Assembly (NCBI GenBank): GCA_013397695.1
Contig: VYZI01000109.1
Span: forward strand, 1,741,570-1,805,569
Origin: Centropus unirufus
Taxonomy: Eukaryota; Chordata; Aves; Cuculiformes; Centropidae
Reading direction: 5' to 3'
Length of the DNA stretch: 64,000 bases
The position numbers and the translations under genes are program-made. Below, piece after piece: positions 51,897-63,828 of this stretch (positions are counted from its first letter, which is position 1; each line of letters begins with the position of its first letter). The notes under the pieces are model-generated. The model was not told where the DNA came from. It ran no database searches and saw nothing but the letters and a program-made list of their open reading frames with translations.

Positions 51897-52380
51897 GGGT
51901 CCCTCACTACCAGAAAGATATTAAGGTCCTGGAGCACATCCAGAGAAGGGTAATGAAGCGGGTGAAGGGGCTGGAGAACAAGTCTTATGAGGAGCAGATG
52001 AGGGAACCGGGTTTGTTTAGCCTAGAGAAAAAGAGGCTGAGGGGACACTTCATCATTACCTACAGCTACTTGAAAGGAGATTGAAGCGAGGTGGGTGTTA
52101 GTCACTTCTCCCAAGTGATAGTCAATAGAACAACAAGAAATGGCCTCAAGGTGTGCCAGGGGAGTTTCCAATTAGACATCAGGAAAAAGTCCTTCACTGA
52201 AAGGGTTATCAAGCACTGGGACAAGCTGCCCAGGGAGGTGGTTGAGTCACCATCCCTGCAAGTATTTAAAAGACAGGCAGATAAAGTGGTCAGGGATATG
52301 GTTTTGCAGTGGACAGGTAGAGTTGTACTCAAGGATCTCAAAGGTCTTTTCCAACTAAGCGATTCGATGATCCTATGATC
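51897..52380 (+). mobile_element. 5'-truncated CR1 LINE, 3' end
   Basis: This is a clear avian-type CR1 copy covering the last part of ORF2 and the 3' UTR. It runs from 'CTCACTACCAGAAAGATATT' through 'CATCCAGAGAAGGGTAATGAAG', 'GAGAACAAGTCTTATGAGGAG' and 'GAAATGGCCTCAAGG', to the terminus 'AAGGTCTTTTCCAACTAAG' plus the ATTCGATGATCCTATG tail, which is the degenerate 8-bp repeat that ends CR1. The translation contains the familiar KHWDKLPREVVESPSLQVFK block (about 52213-52272). A TGA at 52082-52084 interrupts the ORF2 frame, where related copies have a cysteine codon. It is about 485 bp long, against several kilobases for a full element, and so is a dead copy. No target-site duplication is evident, which is normal for CR1. 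Confidence 0.97.
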
Positions 52381-52496
52381 TTCTCTCTGCTGACCTGCTT
52401 GTTAATACTTACTTCCAACATGGTACCAGGAAAAGTCATGAACTAGTGACAGCACCTGTAAAAAACTCATGAGAAAATGTTTAGAAAACAGATGAA
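52381..52496. other. short unique spacer after CR1
   Basis: Non-repetitive flank between the CR1 tail and the 15-bp repeat; nothing else was recognised. Confidence 0.5.
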
Positions 52497-52541
52497 GAAC
52501 AGCATATCAGGGAACAGCATATTGAGGAACAGCCTATCCAA
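52497..52541. repeat. 15-bp unit repeated three times
   Basis: Three adjacent 15-bp units start GAACAGC at 52497, 52512 and 52527: GAACAGCATATCAGG, GAACAGCATATTGAG and GAACAGCCTATCCAA. They are degenerate but in exact register. Confidence 0.9.
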
Positions 52542-55500
52542 GGGACAGGAAAATTTTAGAAGATTATCAGTGCACATTGAATTGAATTTGACAAATGCTG
52601 ACCATCCACAGAGCACTAATAGCTAAAAGGCAATTTCATCTAACTTTTCATCAAAAACTGAGCACTGAATTGTTTTAATACTCAGGCTGACAAAAGTTTT
52701 ACCAACTGTTAAACCTTTTGTATTTCAATTATTTGTCTTTTTCTATCTCTAAATACAAAATTAACTATAGAGTGGGACATATACAAAAGGAAAGACTGAA
52801 AGAAGAAGCCTTCCCACAACAACTTGGCATGCTTAAATCTAATCTTCTAGCACTGAGATAAGAGTCTAGGTTAGGATGCTGCAGGCTACAGAGAGTGAGG
52901 TTCTCCTCTGACAAAAGTAACTGTCTTGGTTGATACCACAGAATCATTCCAAACAATTTTCATTTCCATCCTCATCTTCTTTCTCTCACTTTTGTTCTGA
53001 CCATAAATATAATCCCAAGATGGAAAGTTTCTCCATCTGAACTCAAAATTAATATGTTCATGGGAAAAAATTTAGTTTCAAACTTTCATTTTCACACAAA
53101 GAATAATTCTTGCCAAAGTCTGCAATCATCTCTATTCAGGTGTAGTTGCTGCTAATGACAGCTATGCTGTGAAATTATGAATATCTATCCACAAGGGCTG
53201 GTGTTTTTTCTTTCTTTTTTGTCTTGGATGTATTAATGTTGTCTTCCACGGGATTCTTCACAGCTGTATTGCAGTTCCACTGGGCACAAAGAGGTAGAAA
53301 ATGAAGTTCGGGAAAGGCTTATATAGACTCTCCATTCTACCACTGTGTTTTCTAACCCCAAGATTAGCAGGGTTAGATAGTGCTGAAAACAACAGCCTAA
53401 TTGAAAACGATTCCCTAATCTGTAAAGCGGCTTCTGTGAATGCTGTCACAACTAGTGACTCAAAACTCTGAGCGTAGACACTGACTATCACCAATTTGTT
53501 TGCTTTGCAGCTGGTACATTCAAGCACTGACATGATGTCTTCATGCCTTTCCCTCTATACATTTTTATTCTGGAGACATAAATGTATTATTATGTATTCC
53601 TTTCTGTAGGAACAATACTGATTATGCTTGAGCATACTACACCAGTTATAATGGCAGAAAATGTTGTTAGTAGATGTTAGTCAAGAGGTAGCAACTGTAG
53701 TGAGAGGACAAGGTATTTGTGATTAGATGCTTTCCTTTCTATTCATGATTCTGTGAGCCATATAGAAACTAGTAGTAAAGCCTTTCTCCTCTGATGATAG
53801 AAACAAATATCTGCGGACCTACCATGTTTATTTTCTTATCAGGGATCACACAGATCAATGATATGAGGAAAAAAATCAAAATAATATAACGTAGAGGGTA
53901 GTATTTTATGGACAGAGAATCAGAGAAACGTGACTGACAATTTGGTAGGCTCTTCAGAGATTAATAAACTAGGTGAAAATAAAAAGAAGTTATGACTTCT
54001 AGAGGATTTAAGCACTAAGCAGAGGAAAATTAAATTATCTGTGGTACAAACATTCTCCTCCAATTAAAGGAGGAGTGTAGGGGGGGAGAACAAAAGACCT
54101 CTTTTTCGATGGATTACCTTAGAAAAAATCCCTGGATATGAGAATCGAATGCAACATCCAGAGGAGAGTTTCTTCTATGTCATGTTGACTCTTTTTGTAC
54201 AGACGCATGTTTAAAAAAAACATTGTTAAAAATGGCAACAATCCTTGCATAAGCTAGCTGTAAAAGAGTATTCATTATGTTGAACACTCAAGTCTAGCAT
54301 TACACAAACAAAGGCTTTGCTGTGTTACTAGCTAACAGGACACAACATGATCCTGCAGTGATAAGACAGATAGAATTTGCAGTGTTTAGCATGATGAGCT
54401 GCTCTTTCCAGTGTGGCAATAAACACGATGTATACTTGTCTGCATGCTCATGGAGCAACTGATGATTGAAGTTCATACCTAGAGACGATGCGCAAAGCAT
54501 CAGTAAGAAAATACAAATAACTAACTTATTTAATGTCTACACAATACCCTGTCCTTTTTCCAGATCGTCACAGATTTCTTCTGGCATCTGCAGTGCCCAA
54601 ATGAGTATCAGCTGCAGGCTGTGTTACAGATCTATCAGTTGTAAACTAGACATAGGAATAGAAAGGATGTGACTTTCTTTCAGGTTAATGGGCGCATTAA
54701 GTACTTAGACCCCATCTGGGGTTCCAAGCCCTGACTTGGGAAACACAGATCTGAGCCTTGAAATGTTCTGCTCATTGAAGCCTCAGGAAAACTGCATTCA
54801 TAAGAAGCAGGACCCATATGTAGGGATTTGCTTTGTTCTTGAGGTGGGGGCGAGGCAGGGGGGCAGACCAAACAGCTCTTCTATGACTCAGTATGAGAGG
54901 AAAAAGCAATAATAAACAAGATCTCAGGAGCATGTAACAATCAGTATGTTCCAATACAGTGAATGCATCCTAAAATGCCTTCGCGGGAAGAGTTGCAAGA
55001 TAAGTCCACGGGAGAGTCTTAAAATCTCTTCCGAAGGAGCTATAAGAGGAGTGTGGAAAAGATTCCAGAATTACAACGTTTACATCAATCCCTGGTTCCA
55101 CAGATTCCCAAGGACAATTGCTAGAACCACAGAGAGAGTATGTCATGATGATGTTTGGGACATTTCTCAGGAAAAAGGAGTGACAGGGATGTCATTGAGA
55201 ACAATCACATCCACCTCCCATCAGATCCAGTGCCCATCATGAAGACTTTAAGAAGCGGTTTCTTGTCACCTCCCTCTCCCAGTATTTCTTCCTTCAGCAC
55301 TAAATGTGCATTCCTTCAGCTTCTCACACAAACAGCTTCCCAAGGCTACTCATATGGCTAAATAGTCCTGAGGCTGGTGGCAAAATGAAATTGTTTCTTC
55401 AGTTTCACTGACCTCAGCTTCTCTACCTGTGGCCCATGTATTTTCTGGCAATTCTTTGAAAAGGCTTCCAACAAAATTCTCCAGCAAGACCTAGCAAGAA

Positions 55501-56096
55501 AGCAAAAGCCACACCTCTCTCAGATTGCTACATAAAGACAGACTGTGCAGTAGACCTCAGATTCATAAAAATCCAGTTTAGAAGAGGTGATTTAATAGGT
55601 TTAGGAATATAGATTGAAACTTATAAATCTTTTTCTCTATAGATTAACTCAGCTTCAGACTTCCCAGGGGCCTCAAGATAAGATATTTCATCAGTTGTCT
55701 GCCTAAACTCTGCCATCCCAAGATGGGAATAAAACTTTTCTTCTTCACTATGTGTGAGGATAAAATCCAATGAAGATCAGTCATGAGGCACTCAAATGCA
55801 ATGATATTCTAAAAACAGAACATAAAATATAGTCATGAACTATGCTTCTGCCAGTATTTTTATTTCAGATGTGAATTCCATGACATTTGCAGTGCTGCTG
55901 TGTAAAAGCTTAGTTTCGATTAAGGTGCTTTAGATGAGCAGTCCTGAGCCAATGTGTACTGTCTTCTCTAATCCTTTCTCCTTTTTCCTTACCTTTCCTT
56001 TTGCCTTCCTGTACCGGAGCTGCAGGGATTTTAGACTTGAAGTGTAGTGCTGGGCTCAGGAAATGTAAGCTTTGTTCTCCCCTTTCTACTGACATT
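52542..56096. other. unique noncoding sequence, no gene seen
   Basis: A 98-codon frame at 54946-55242 (plus) has no domain resemblance. A G-rich patch at 54842-54865 has two long G-runs but not the four needed for a classical quadruplex. No repeats were recognised. Confidence 0.55.
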
Positions 56097-56140
56097 TTGT
56101 GTGACCTAAGGGAAATCATTTAAACCATTTGTTTCCTCTG
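56097..56140 (+). repeat. possible ancient MIR-like SINE core
   Basis: The sequence TTGTGTGACCTAAGGGAAATCATTTAAACC followed by GTTTCCTCTGCACAAAA resembles the widespread vertebrate SINE core 'TGTGACCTTGGGCAAGTCACTTAACC..GTTTCCTCATCTGTAAAA'. Only about 45 bp match, so the family and the extent are uncertain. Confidence 0.35.
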
Positions 56141-59100
56141 CACAAAAAGAGAGCAAGGATGTTTTCTTTGTCCCATCTGCCAGTTCCATACAGCAAGCTC
56201 TCCCAACTGCCTCCACTACATTTGCAGTCAGAGGGCCTTGCCTGTATCTGATCTGAGGCTATTGAACCCCCCTATGGCCTAGTACAGAAGAAGAACAGTT
56301 AACAGATGGTGGCAATAATGCCAGGTCCAAGCGGTTCAGAGGAGATCCCCTGGCTTTGAGGTTATGAGGAGAAAGGTGGAGCTTTCCACCCACCTTAATC
56401 CTCCTCCCATATGGCTTTGGGGAAGGGCTGCAAAAAAAGAGGAGGGCAGCTGCCAGCTAACAGAAATAACAGGAGTGAAACCGGGAAATGCTAGGCATTT
56501 GCAACTTTGGAGGTTTTCTTGAAGTCTTTTTTTTTCCTCTGTGGCTATTGGAAGCTTGCTGTGATCCTGGTTGATTGCTCCAGCTTCACAGAGAACTTTG
56601 TACTCTCATTACCTCCTCTCAGCCTGCCCTCCAACACTCTTCTATTCCCCAGAGGTGTCCTCCTCCCTGACAAGTTGCCCCTTTCCCTCCTCAAAAACAG
56701 GAACGTTTTTGTGGCTGCTTCTGCTTGTACTGCCATGCTCTCTTCCCCATTCCTGCGTTCGTCTTGTCTAACTGTAAACTTTGGGCTTGGAAGGAGCTAT
56801 CTACTACTCAGCATTTGACTACCACCCTGAAAATCCTACTTTGTTGGTCCTGCTACTCTCATAAATATGATTATTATTAATAATATTTGCAACAAGGTAA
56901 GGAGACTAACACAGGGAGGTGGTGGGTCTTCCGCAGGACTATTGGACCTGGTTACAAAACAGTTCTCAGAGAAGCAAATTTGTACAATTTCCATATATCC
57001 TAAAATTAGTCATAAAACAAAGTACTTTAGGTACTAACCCTATGGAAGCTGCTTGAAGGAAAACAATATGTGTCTACCTAACATCATTAATAGGGCTAAT
57101 AAAATCACAGTGCAACTAGCAAGTGCAGCCGTCAATGAAATTTTCAATAGATTCTTTAGAAACAAGATCTGGCTTGATTTTCAGTTTCAGAAATACCCAA
57201 AAACATGCATGCTGAGTAAAGCAGAATTAAATCGGAATTTGAGTTGCTTTTATCTTTGTTTACCTGCAGTGAGTTTGCAAGTAAGTTTACTTGTAAAGGT
57301 TTGGGTATGATGAATGGATTAGTGAGCCAAAGCATAACAGATATATTTGTGAGTAGATATTATTGTAGGTTTATACAGAATTGGGTTTTGAAGTACAAAA
57401 TTTAAGGGGAAAAGCATTGTAAGTGAAACACTTCCTTCACATCAACTTGAACCCACAATCTATCATCACTTCCTAAAATAAAACAAAGAAATACCAGGTC
57501 TGAATACTTCTATTGGTTTATGTTTTGTTACCTTTTCTGATGACTCTGATAGCTGTTCAAGTACAACTGTGTAATTATCGTATTTGTACAACATTTCTGC
57601 AGGGCTGGAGGTGATTTCCACCCAAGGAAACAAATGACATTGCAAAGTATCTTTATACAAAGAGATTTACAAGTTACTCAAATCACAAAGAAAATAAATG
57701 TAGATATAAAAATAAAACCATCACATTTTCTTCATTCCCTTATCAAACTTGATGACATCTCTATGGGGACACATATGAAGGTTTGAAGAAGAGAAAGAAG
57801 CAGGGTGATTTGCCCAGGACGTCATTGTGAGGCATCAGAAGGGAAGCAACTTCTACCTTATGGTACATAATGACACATCTAAATGAGGCTTGTGAGAAAC
57901 CAACTTTCTGTCCTGAGGCTTGGGGACCTGCTCTAACACCTCTGGGCACAGGGCTGCACAATGGGACAGTAAGCAGGAGTCCCCCATGCCAGGATTTCCG
58001 TACCATACTGCTAGAAATACTTCAGGGGAAAACTAACCTACCCTCAAGATGTGCAGTTCCTACAGTGAGTGAAATGTCCTGTCTCAAGTGCTTCTCTGAC
58101 CCTAACAATGGGCTGGAGACCACAGCTTTGTATCATCACTCTGTGTTTACACCCAGGCAAACATAAATAATGTTTTCTAACTTATCTTGTCAGAAAAATA
58201 TATGGGGAACCCCCAGCCCAGAGAAAAGTGTGGTGAGTCTTCCTCCTCTTTTTGCCCTTTTGTCACCTGGGCTGCTACACACAATTTGTATCTCTGAGGA
58301 GAAACAGGTAGATAACGCAATTATTTCCCAGTCTCATGTGCCGTGGCATCAAAACCTCCCCTCGAAAATCTTTCAGACACACTGGCTTATTCTAATCTTA
58401 CACAATACCTTTTTGACATCTGCTCCAAAGGGCAACCTGATGGTACAGAACAGAGAAAGCTTTGTTTTCTGGGATGATTGACAGCATGGTGAGGGACAGG
58501 AGAGCTGTGCTTGCTGGTGATGGTTTCAAAGGACAAAGACATTACAGCTTGTTAATTCAAGCCCCTCCAATCCACTGGCAAGGTCTAGCAAAGGCCATCT
58601 CAGCTCCTGGGTCCTTCTTCACCTTCATCCTCTTCCTCCTCAAGCAAGTGGCAAGGCAAAATAGTTTCTGCACCTGTAGAGTTGTTCATGCACCTTAAGT
58701 CCCGATGAGGGGGGGGAGTAGGAGAAGAAGGGTTTGTGCTGGAAATGGGGTCCTGTACCCTGAGGGAAGGAGGACAGGAGTCACCCTGCGTCCTGTCCTC
58801 TACAGAGAGGTTAAAAATGAGATAAGAAAGGTTAAACTCAAAAAGCTTGGTCTCTGGTCTCTGCTCTGTCTGGAGATTGATGAGCTCATAAAGAAAGAAA
58901 CTTATCCAAACTTCCAAGAAAATCATTACCCCTTGCTCAGAAAGTTTGATAGCTCTATAATATTTTATATACTGTTAAATATATTTATTATCAGTATTAT
59001 TGAAGATCCAAATTATGTTTTCCATAAAGAACGATCTTTACAGACTGACTGTTCTCAATTTACCTGCTTAAGCCAGGCACAGTTCCATTTTTAATCTGCC

Positions 59101-61150
59101 TGAACATAAGCTTCTCTTTGTCACCACCACAGAAGTTGAACACTACAGAAGAATTGTATTTCACTTTGCAACAAATGTGCAGAGCCTGGAAGAGAATCTC
59201 AAAAAGCAACATGCTACCTATTTTCTTTGGGCACTGAAAATCCAATTGCACATTCAGCAATAATTGTGGCTTCCCATCATAGTTGGCTTGAATTTTTTTT
59301 TGCCCTTACTAGTGTGGAGGTGCTTTGTGCCTGCTGTTCCCAGTCTTCCAGACCACTCATGACTGTATCTCAAATATTATTGTATGTACAAACTTCACAA
59401 TGCTTAAGAATACAAAAAGTTCCTGTGTTTATAAATGTTTCATAGAATTCATTTTTAAAGAAAAATATCTCAGTATTTTTAGTAATGTGAATACAATGTT
59501 AGTCTCGTAAGCATTTAATGAGTCAGATGTTTTTCTAGTCCATTTCAGAAAGTTTTCTTGTATGCGAATGAAAAATTTAAAAGGAAAGGGTCCGAATGAA
59601 ATAGTGCTGAATACAGCCATATGGAAAGCAATCTAAAAATTCTGAAAGAGGTAAAGAAGGAGAAATGAAAGTGCCCATGATGTATGGGGGTCTAAGAATG
59701 AAAGATAAATTGTTCTTGCATGTGCTGTGTCAAACCAGTTCCAAAGCTCTTTACAAGCTTTATGCCCACACACTGAGTGAACTGTACATCCTCCCTAGCA
59801 ATGGTGAGTAAGATACAGAAAGGGGAACTCTGCTCAGGAACTGCCAAGATTAAAGCACCTCAGAGGCTTAAATTTGCCCTTTTTATGTCCTTGTGCTAAC
59901 TGATAAGGTAACATTAGGCCACAAAGATAGGTCTGATCCCACAGAGATTTCAGACTCCAAATAACTACCAATAAATCCAAAGAAAAATAATGGAAATCAA
60001 TGGAGGAACCAATCATCGCCCTGCACTGGCAGATGCAATAGCAAAGGTGAATTTTAAGGATGTATACAAAGGCAGACAATACACATTGTCTCATCACAAG
60101 CATGAGAGGCAGTATGGCAAAAAGTACATAATTGCCACTTTGAAGATTTACAACTGGATAATAGAGGTCACCATGACATAATTTGAGGAAGGCACAAGCT
60201 TTCAACACTCAAATGTATGCATTTTGCATAGTGTGGTATGCCCAGGAGATGAAACAGGACTGACTTAAATAAAAATGAGGAAGTGGGAATAAGAAGCTTT
60301 AAGAAAACAGAACTATAAATTCTGTAAGAATAGCTGCTATAAAAAGGAAATTTACATGCTAAGAAGGAAGAAATAAAGGATACAGCTGAAGATTGTCAAA
60401 ATAGCTGTAAGCCAAATGTGAAATAGTTTCCAGTAATTCCTCATGGGCAGGCAGGTCCTGGGCTTTCCCATGTGAGGGGTATGCTCTAAAGCCAGTGTGG
60501 TATGAGAGCATGTCCTCCAGTATGCACTCCGTGTTTCACGTGCCAATCAGTGCAAAGGAAATGGATTGTAGTGGAAATGGCCATCTGCTTTTGTCAATAA
60601 AAAACCCCATAGCGGCTTGAGCCTAAACAGACTGAAGTCAGCCTTTTATTGCTGCACAAGGGGGAAATGAGAGACCTTTATAAAGTGTGAGAAAGTATAA
60701 TTTAAAAGGAATAAACAAAAATTACTGTGACACAACTTCATCTGCTCTGTATAGACTCCAACATAGTATCATAGAAGGCATGGGAACTTATAAAGGCAGG
60801 GGTTCACATTAAACCTATTATTTTCTCAAATTCCTAGAACCTAGTTTCAAGAACATTATTACAGATATTGTTTTCTCACACTTTAATGTAATTTGTACTG
60901 TACAGGCAAAAAAAGATTGTAAAATTTCTCTTTCCTATAAATGTGTACAGAAGGCATTTGTATACCACATTCACAGAAAGCACCCCCTAATCTTTGGCGT
61001 ATTTATTCTCCCAAAGCACATAAGAGGGTGTATTAATATCCATGTTCCATAAACCTTTTAACTGAGGCACTGGGTTGCAGAAATACAACATCCTGAAACT
61101 GAAGTGAGTACAGGTATAACTGAAATGGCACTAAAAGTGATATCACCCAC
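56141..61150. other. noncoding sequence, no gene supported
   Basis: Frames of 98-129 codons occur at 57870-58166, 58170-58481, 58705-59094 (plus) and 59834-60208 (minus), in a somewhat GC-richer stretch from about 57870 to 58800. None shows a recognisable domain or convincing exon borders. A G8 run lies at about 58709-58716. From 58900 onward the sequence returns to AT-rich. Noncoding transcripts cannot be excluded by eye. Confidence 0.5.
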
Positions 61151-61325
61151 TGAATCACACAGAACCCCAGCATGATGGTAGTGGGAAGGGCCCTCTGAGG
61201 ATCATTTGCTCCAAGTCCCTGGCTCAAGCAGGGTTACCTAGAGCCAATTGCCCAAAAGTGTATCCAGGTGACTTCAGAAGCTCGCCAAGGACAGAGACTC
61301 CATAGTCTCTGGCAACTGTGGGGAC
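61151..61325 (-). mobile_element. CR1 LINE 3' UTR fragment
   Basis: Read on the plus strand this is the antisense CR1 3' UTR: GAATCACACAGAACC, GTGGGAAGGGCCCTCTGAGG, ATCATTTGCTCCAAGTCCCT, GCTCAAGCAGGGTTACCTAG, then a degenerate 'GTATCCAGGTGACTTCAGAAG..AGAGACTCCATAGTCTCTGGCAACTGTG'. The extreme 3' octamer tail is decayed or missing at 61151. It directly abuts an ORF2 fragment of the same orientation on its right, with the C-terminal part of ORF2 and the proximal 3' UTR absent between them. Confidence 0.85.
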
Positions 61326-61960
61326 AATGGCCAGCCTGTGAGATTCTTCTTCTTGCCCTTCTTAGTGGTAGGAGTGATAGCTGCTTCCTTTCTGGTTCTC
61401 AGGATTCTGCCCTGATCACCACAGCCTTTCACAGAGTGCTAAAAGTATATTTGCAGTGACATCAGGCAGCTCCCTCAACTCTTACATGTACATTCCATCA
61501 GATCCCAGGGGCTTGTATACATTAAGTTTGTTTAAATGTTCCTTTCCATAGGGTCCTCCTCCATCAAAGGTGAGTCTTTCTTGCTCCAGACTTTCCCTCT
61601 GGTCCCAGAGGCTTGATGTTCCTGAAGGGGGTTCTTACCAGAAAAGGCTGAGGTTAGGAAGACATTCAATAGCTTGGCCATTTCCGTATCCTTTGTCACT
61701 AGGTTCTCTGCCCCATCCAGCAGCAGGCCGACATTTTCTCTAGTATTCTTTTTGCTGCTGATATACATGTAGAGGCCCTCTCATCCCTCACCAGACTCAA
61801 CTTCAAGTAGGCTTTAGCTTTCCTAAGCCCATCCCTGAAGATTGTGTTTGTATTGTCACCTGCTTCTGCCTCTGGTGTTCTTCCTTTATGAGTCTGAGTT
61901 CAGACAGGAGCTTCTTGTTTATCTGTGCAATCCTCCTGCTGCCTTTGTTTAACAGTGGCT
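61326..61960 (-). pseudogene. CR1 ORF2 reverse-transcriptase fragment (dead)
   Basis: The minus strand encodes a decayed part of CR1 ORF2, the endonuclease/reverse-transcriptase polyprotein, from the linker after the endonuclease into the start of the RT domain. The clearest block is a 78-codon open stretch (61768-61532) beginning MYISSKKNTRENVGLLLDGA, followed by AKLLNVFLTSAFSGK and GKVWSKKDSPLMEEDP, which match the family's ISSKRKTRENVGPLL and LNAFFASVF blocks. The next parts, SDGMH-like and LRELPDVTA (about 61455-61515) and an antisense match to the 'EDWKKA..TPIFKKGK' region (61335-61410), are split among frames. A frameshift lies near 61785, upstream of the open block. The catalytic RT motifs proper are absent, so it is not functional. 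Confidence 0.88.
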
Positions 61961-63774
61961 TACTAAAAGCTTGGGTTCAAGGTGTGTTTGGTAACACAGA
62001 CACGGAGGGTTCAAGGCAGAAAAATATTCTTCACCAAGATATGGAGTCAGTTCAGCTGCACTTACCTCCATGTCTGCTTCCAACATCCACAACAAGATGT
62101 GCTACAGCTAGTCCCTCAACCCAGGACAGTGGCCTGCAGGACATGTGTACCTACAGAGACCCATCCCAGTCACATAGCCAGCCTGCCACAGGGCAGGAAT
62201 ATGGACACGAATGCCCCCATCTCAAGCTAGTTATTTCACCAATAACCCCTCCTGTCTCTTGCATTACATGCATGTGTCATTCTAAATAAAATAGTTGAAA
62301 TTGTAATTGTTAACCCATTAACCCTTGATTTATTGCTCTGCAGCCTTTGAGCTTCATTGCTGTGGGTTTTTTGCAATATTGGCAACAAAAATGACCTCTC
62401 AGTCATCCCAGTCATTACACAGTCAAAGATCAGTGTATGGCTGCAGGAAATTCTAAAGCTACTGTTTAAAAAGACCTTCATTACTGATATCTTATGCTAA
62501 GAGGATGAATCAACCCCCTGAATGTGCAGACAAGAATTTCTGTTATCTGTTAAACTCAAATTGGTGGCTCTTTTCTACCTATCCATACTACTAATGACAA
62601 CTGGACTCGCTGTATGAGTAAGGTGGACTCTCCTGGGTGCTTATAGAACTCGACGTGAACTTAGTCTTCTTGTGCCCTGTTACTATGCAAAGCAAGGGAC
62701 TAAAAGACAAAGTGCACATGGAATAAATGCTTTCTAATGTGAAAATGTTTAGACACACTATAAACCAAAATAAAACTGTTGTGGGCATATAAGAGTGGGA
62801 TGATACTCTGTATAGTCCAATTCATTCTTTCACTGCACCAGTGAAAAGAAAAAAAAAAAGATGGAAAGACTGATCTATTTAATATGAAGAATCAATGAAC
62901 TTGTCTCTCTGTTAAGCAGTTATGAACTGCAGCTAAATCTACAAAAAGATATCTGTGTATTTTGGGCAAACTCAAAGGGAGATTTCAAAGCCATTACTCT
63001 GCTGTTGATTTCATCAGACTGGATCCAGGAACTCTAGCTTAAAGACATGATCTGTCACTGCTCTTCAAAATACCAGGACAGAGAAGAGGCTAGAGGTGCC
63101 ACCAGGGTGGTGTGACTATGTCCTACTTTAGTTATCCAGTCTCCAAAGCACTTTGGAAACAGATACCCATGGGCCTTCTACGGACAGACAAAGAAGTCTC
63201 TGCACGTGTGATGTCCAGAATAACTGATGCTTACATGGGCATTGACCTACCTTGTAGGTGAAGGAGGTCCTGTCACGTGGTAGGGAAGAGGCTATGGCAT
63301 GTGGTCCTTTCTTACTCCCAGTGTAACTTGTGGCATTTGCCAACTCTCTCTGCTCAGTTTGTTCCACTTGGCAAAAAAGATAATTATTTGAACGCTGAAG
63401 TATGAGATAAAAAAAAGAGATCGCGACTGTGTATTGTAGTCACCGGGGCAAATTACTAACACTGGACTCTGGGTGCCAGCCCTTGCTTGATCCAAGGGCT
63501 AGAAACTGGAAAACAGTAGCATTCTCAGTGGAGCAAGGACCTGAGACAAACTGTCTCCCACTCCTGGGCAAGTATGCTAAATAATTAGACTAGAGAATCA
63601 TGCTGTTTTTTTGGAACAATTACTATGTAATTCTCCATGCCAAGGAGTTACTCTTAATTCCACTGCTGAGCCACTTCAGCAAGAGAAAATAGAAACATTG
63701 CTGCTCGCTTTCTCTCACCCTAGAACTTCATGGGAAAAGCAGGGGGAGGTAAATGAAGGGATTCAAATTTTCTT
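61961..63774. other. noncoding sequence, no gene seen
   Basis: The first 300 bp (about 61970-62270) are GC-richer than the rest and carry a 133-codon plus frame (61888-62289), but that frame starts inside the antisense of the CR1 copy and has no domain, so it is rejected as a gene. An A11 tract lies at 62849-62859. Nothing else was recognised. Confidence 0.5.
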
Positions 63775-63828
63775 AGGTGGGAATTAAATCCATGTTTCCT
63801 GAGCCCCACTATTGAGCTGCTCTATGAA
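63775..63828. repeat. possible tRNA-derived SINE trace
   Basis: TAGGTGGGAATTAAATCCATG followed by TTTCCTGAGCCCCACTATTGAGCTGCTCTATGA resembles the antisense of a tRNA-type SINE head ('GGGATTCGAACCCAGGTCTCCTGAGTCCC..GTGCTCTAACCACTA'). About 50 bp match loosely. Chance similarity is quite possible. Confidence 0.25.

Noticed and set aside
52102..52341. 79-codon minus-strand frame
   Set aside because: Antisense shadow of the CR1 copy.
52091..52378. 95-codon open frame that looks protein-like
   Set aside because: It is the 3' part of the CR1 copy, not a host gene.
59834..60208. 124-codon minus-strand hydrophobic frame with a 63-codon frame on the other strand
   Set aside because: Both look like translated AT-rich noncoding DNA, and no domain or exon border was seen.
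61888..62289. 133-codon plus-strand open frame
   Set aside because: It begins in the antisense of a CR1 ORF2 fragment and has no domain; treated as a chance frame.
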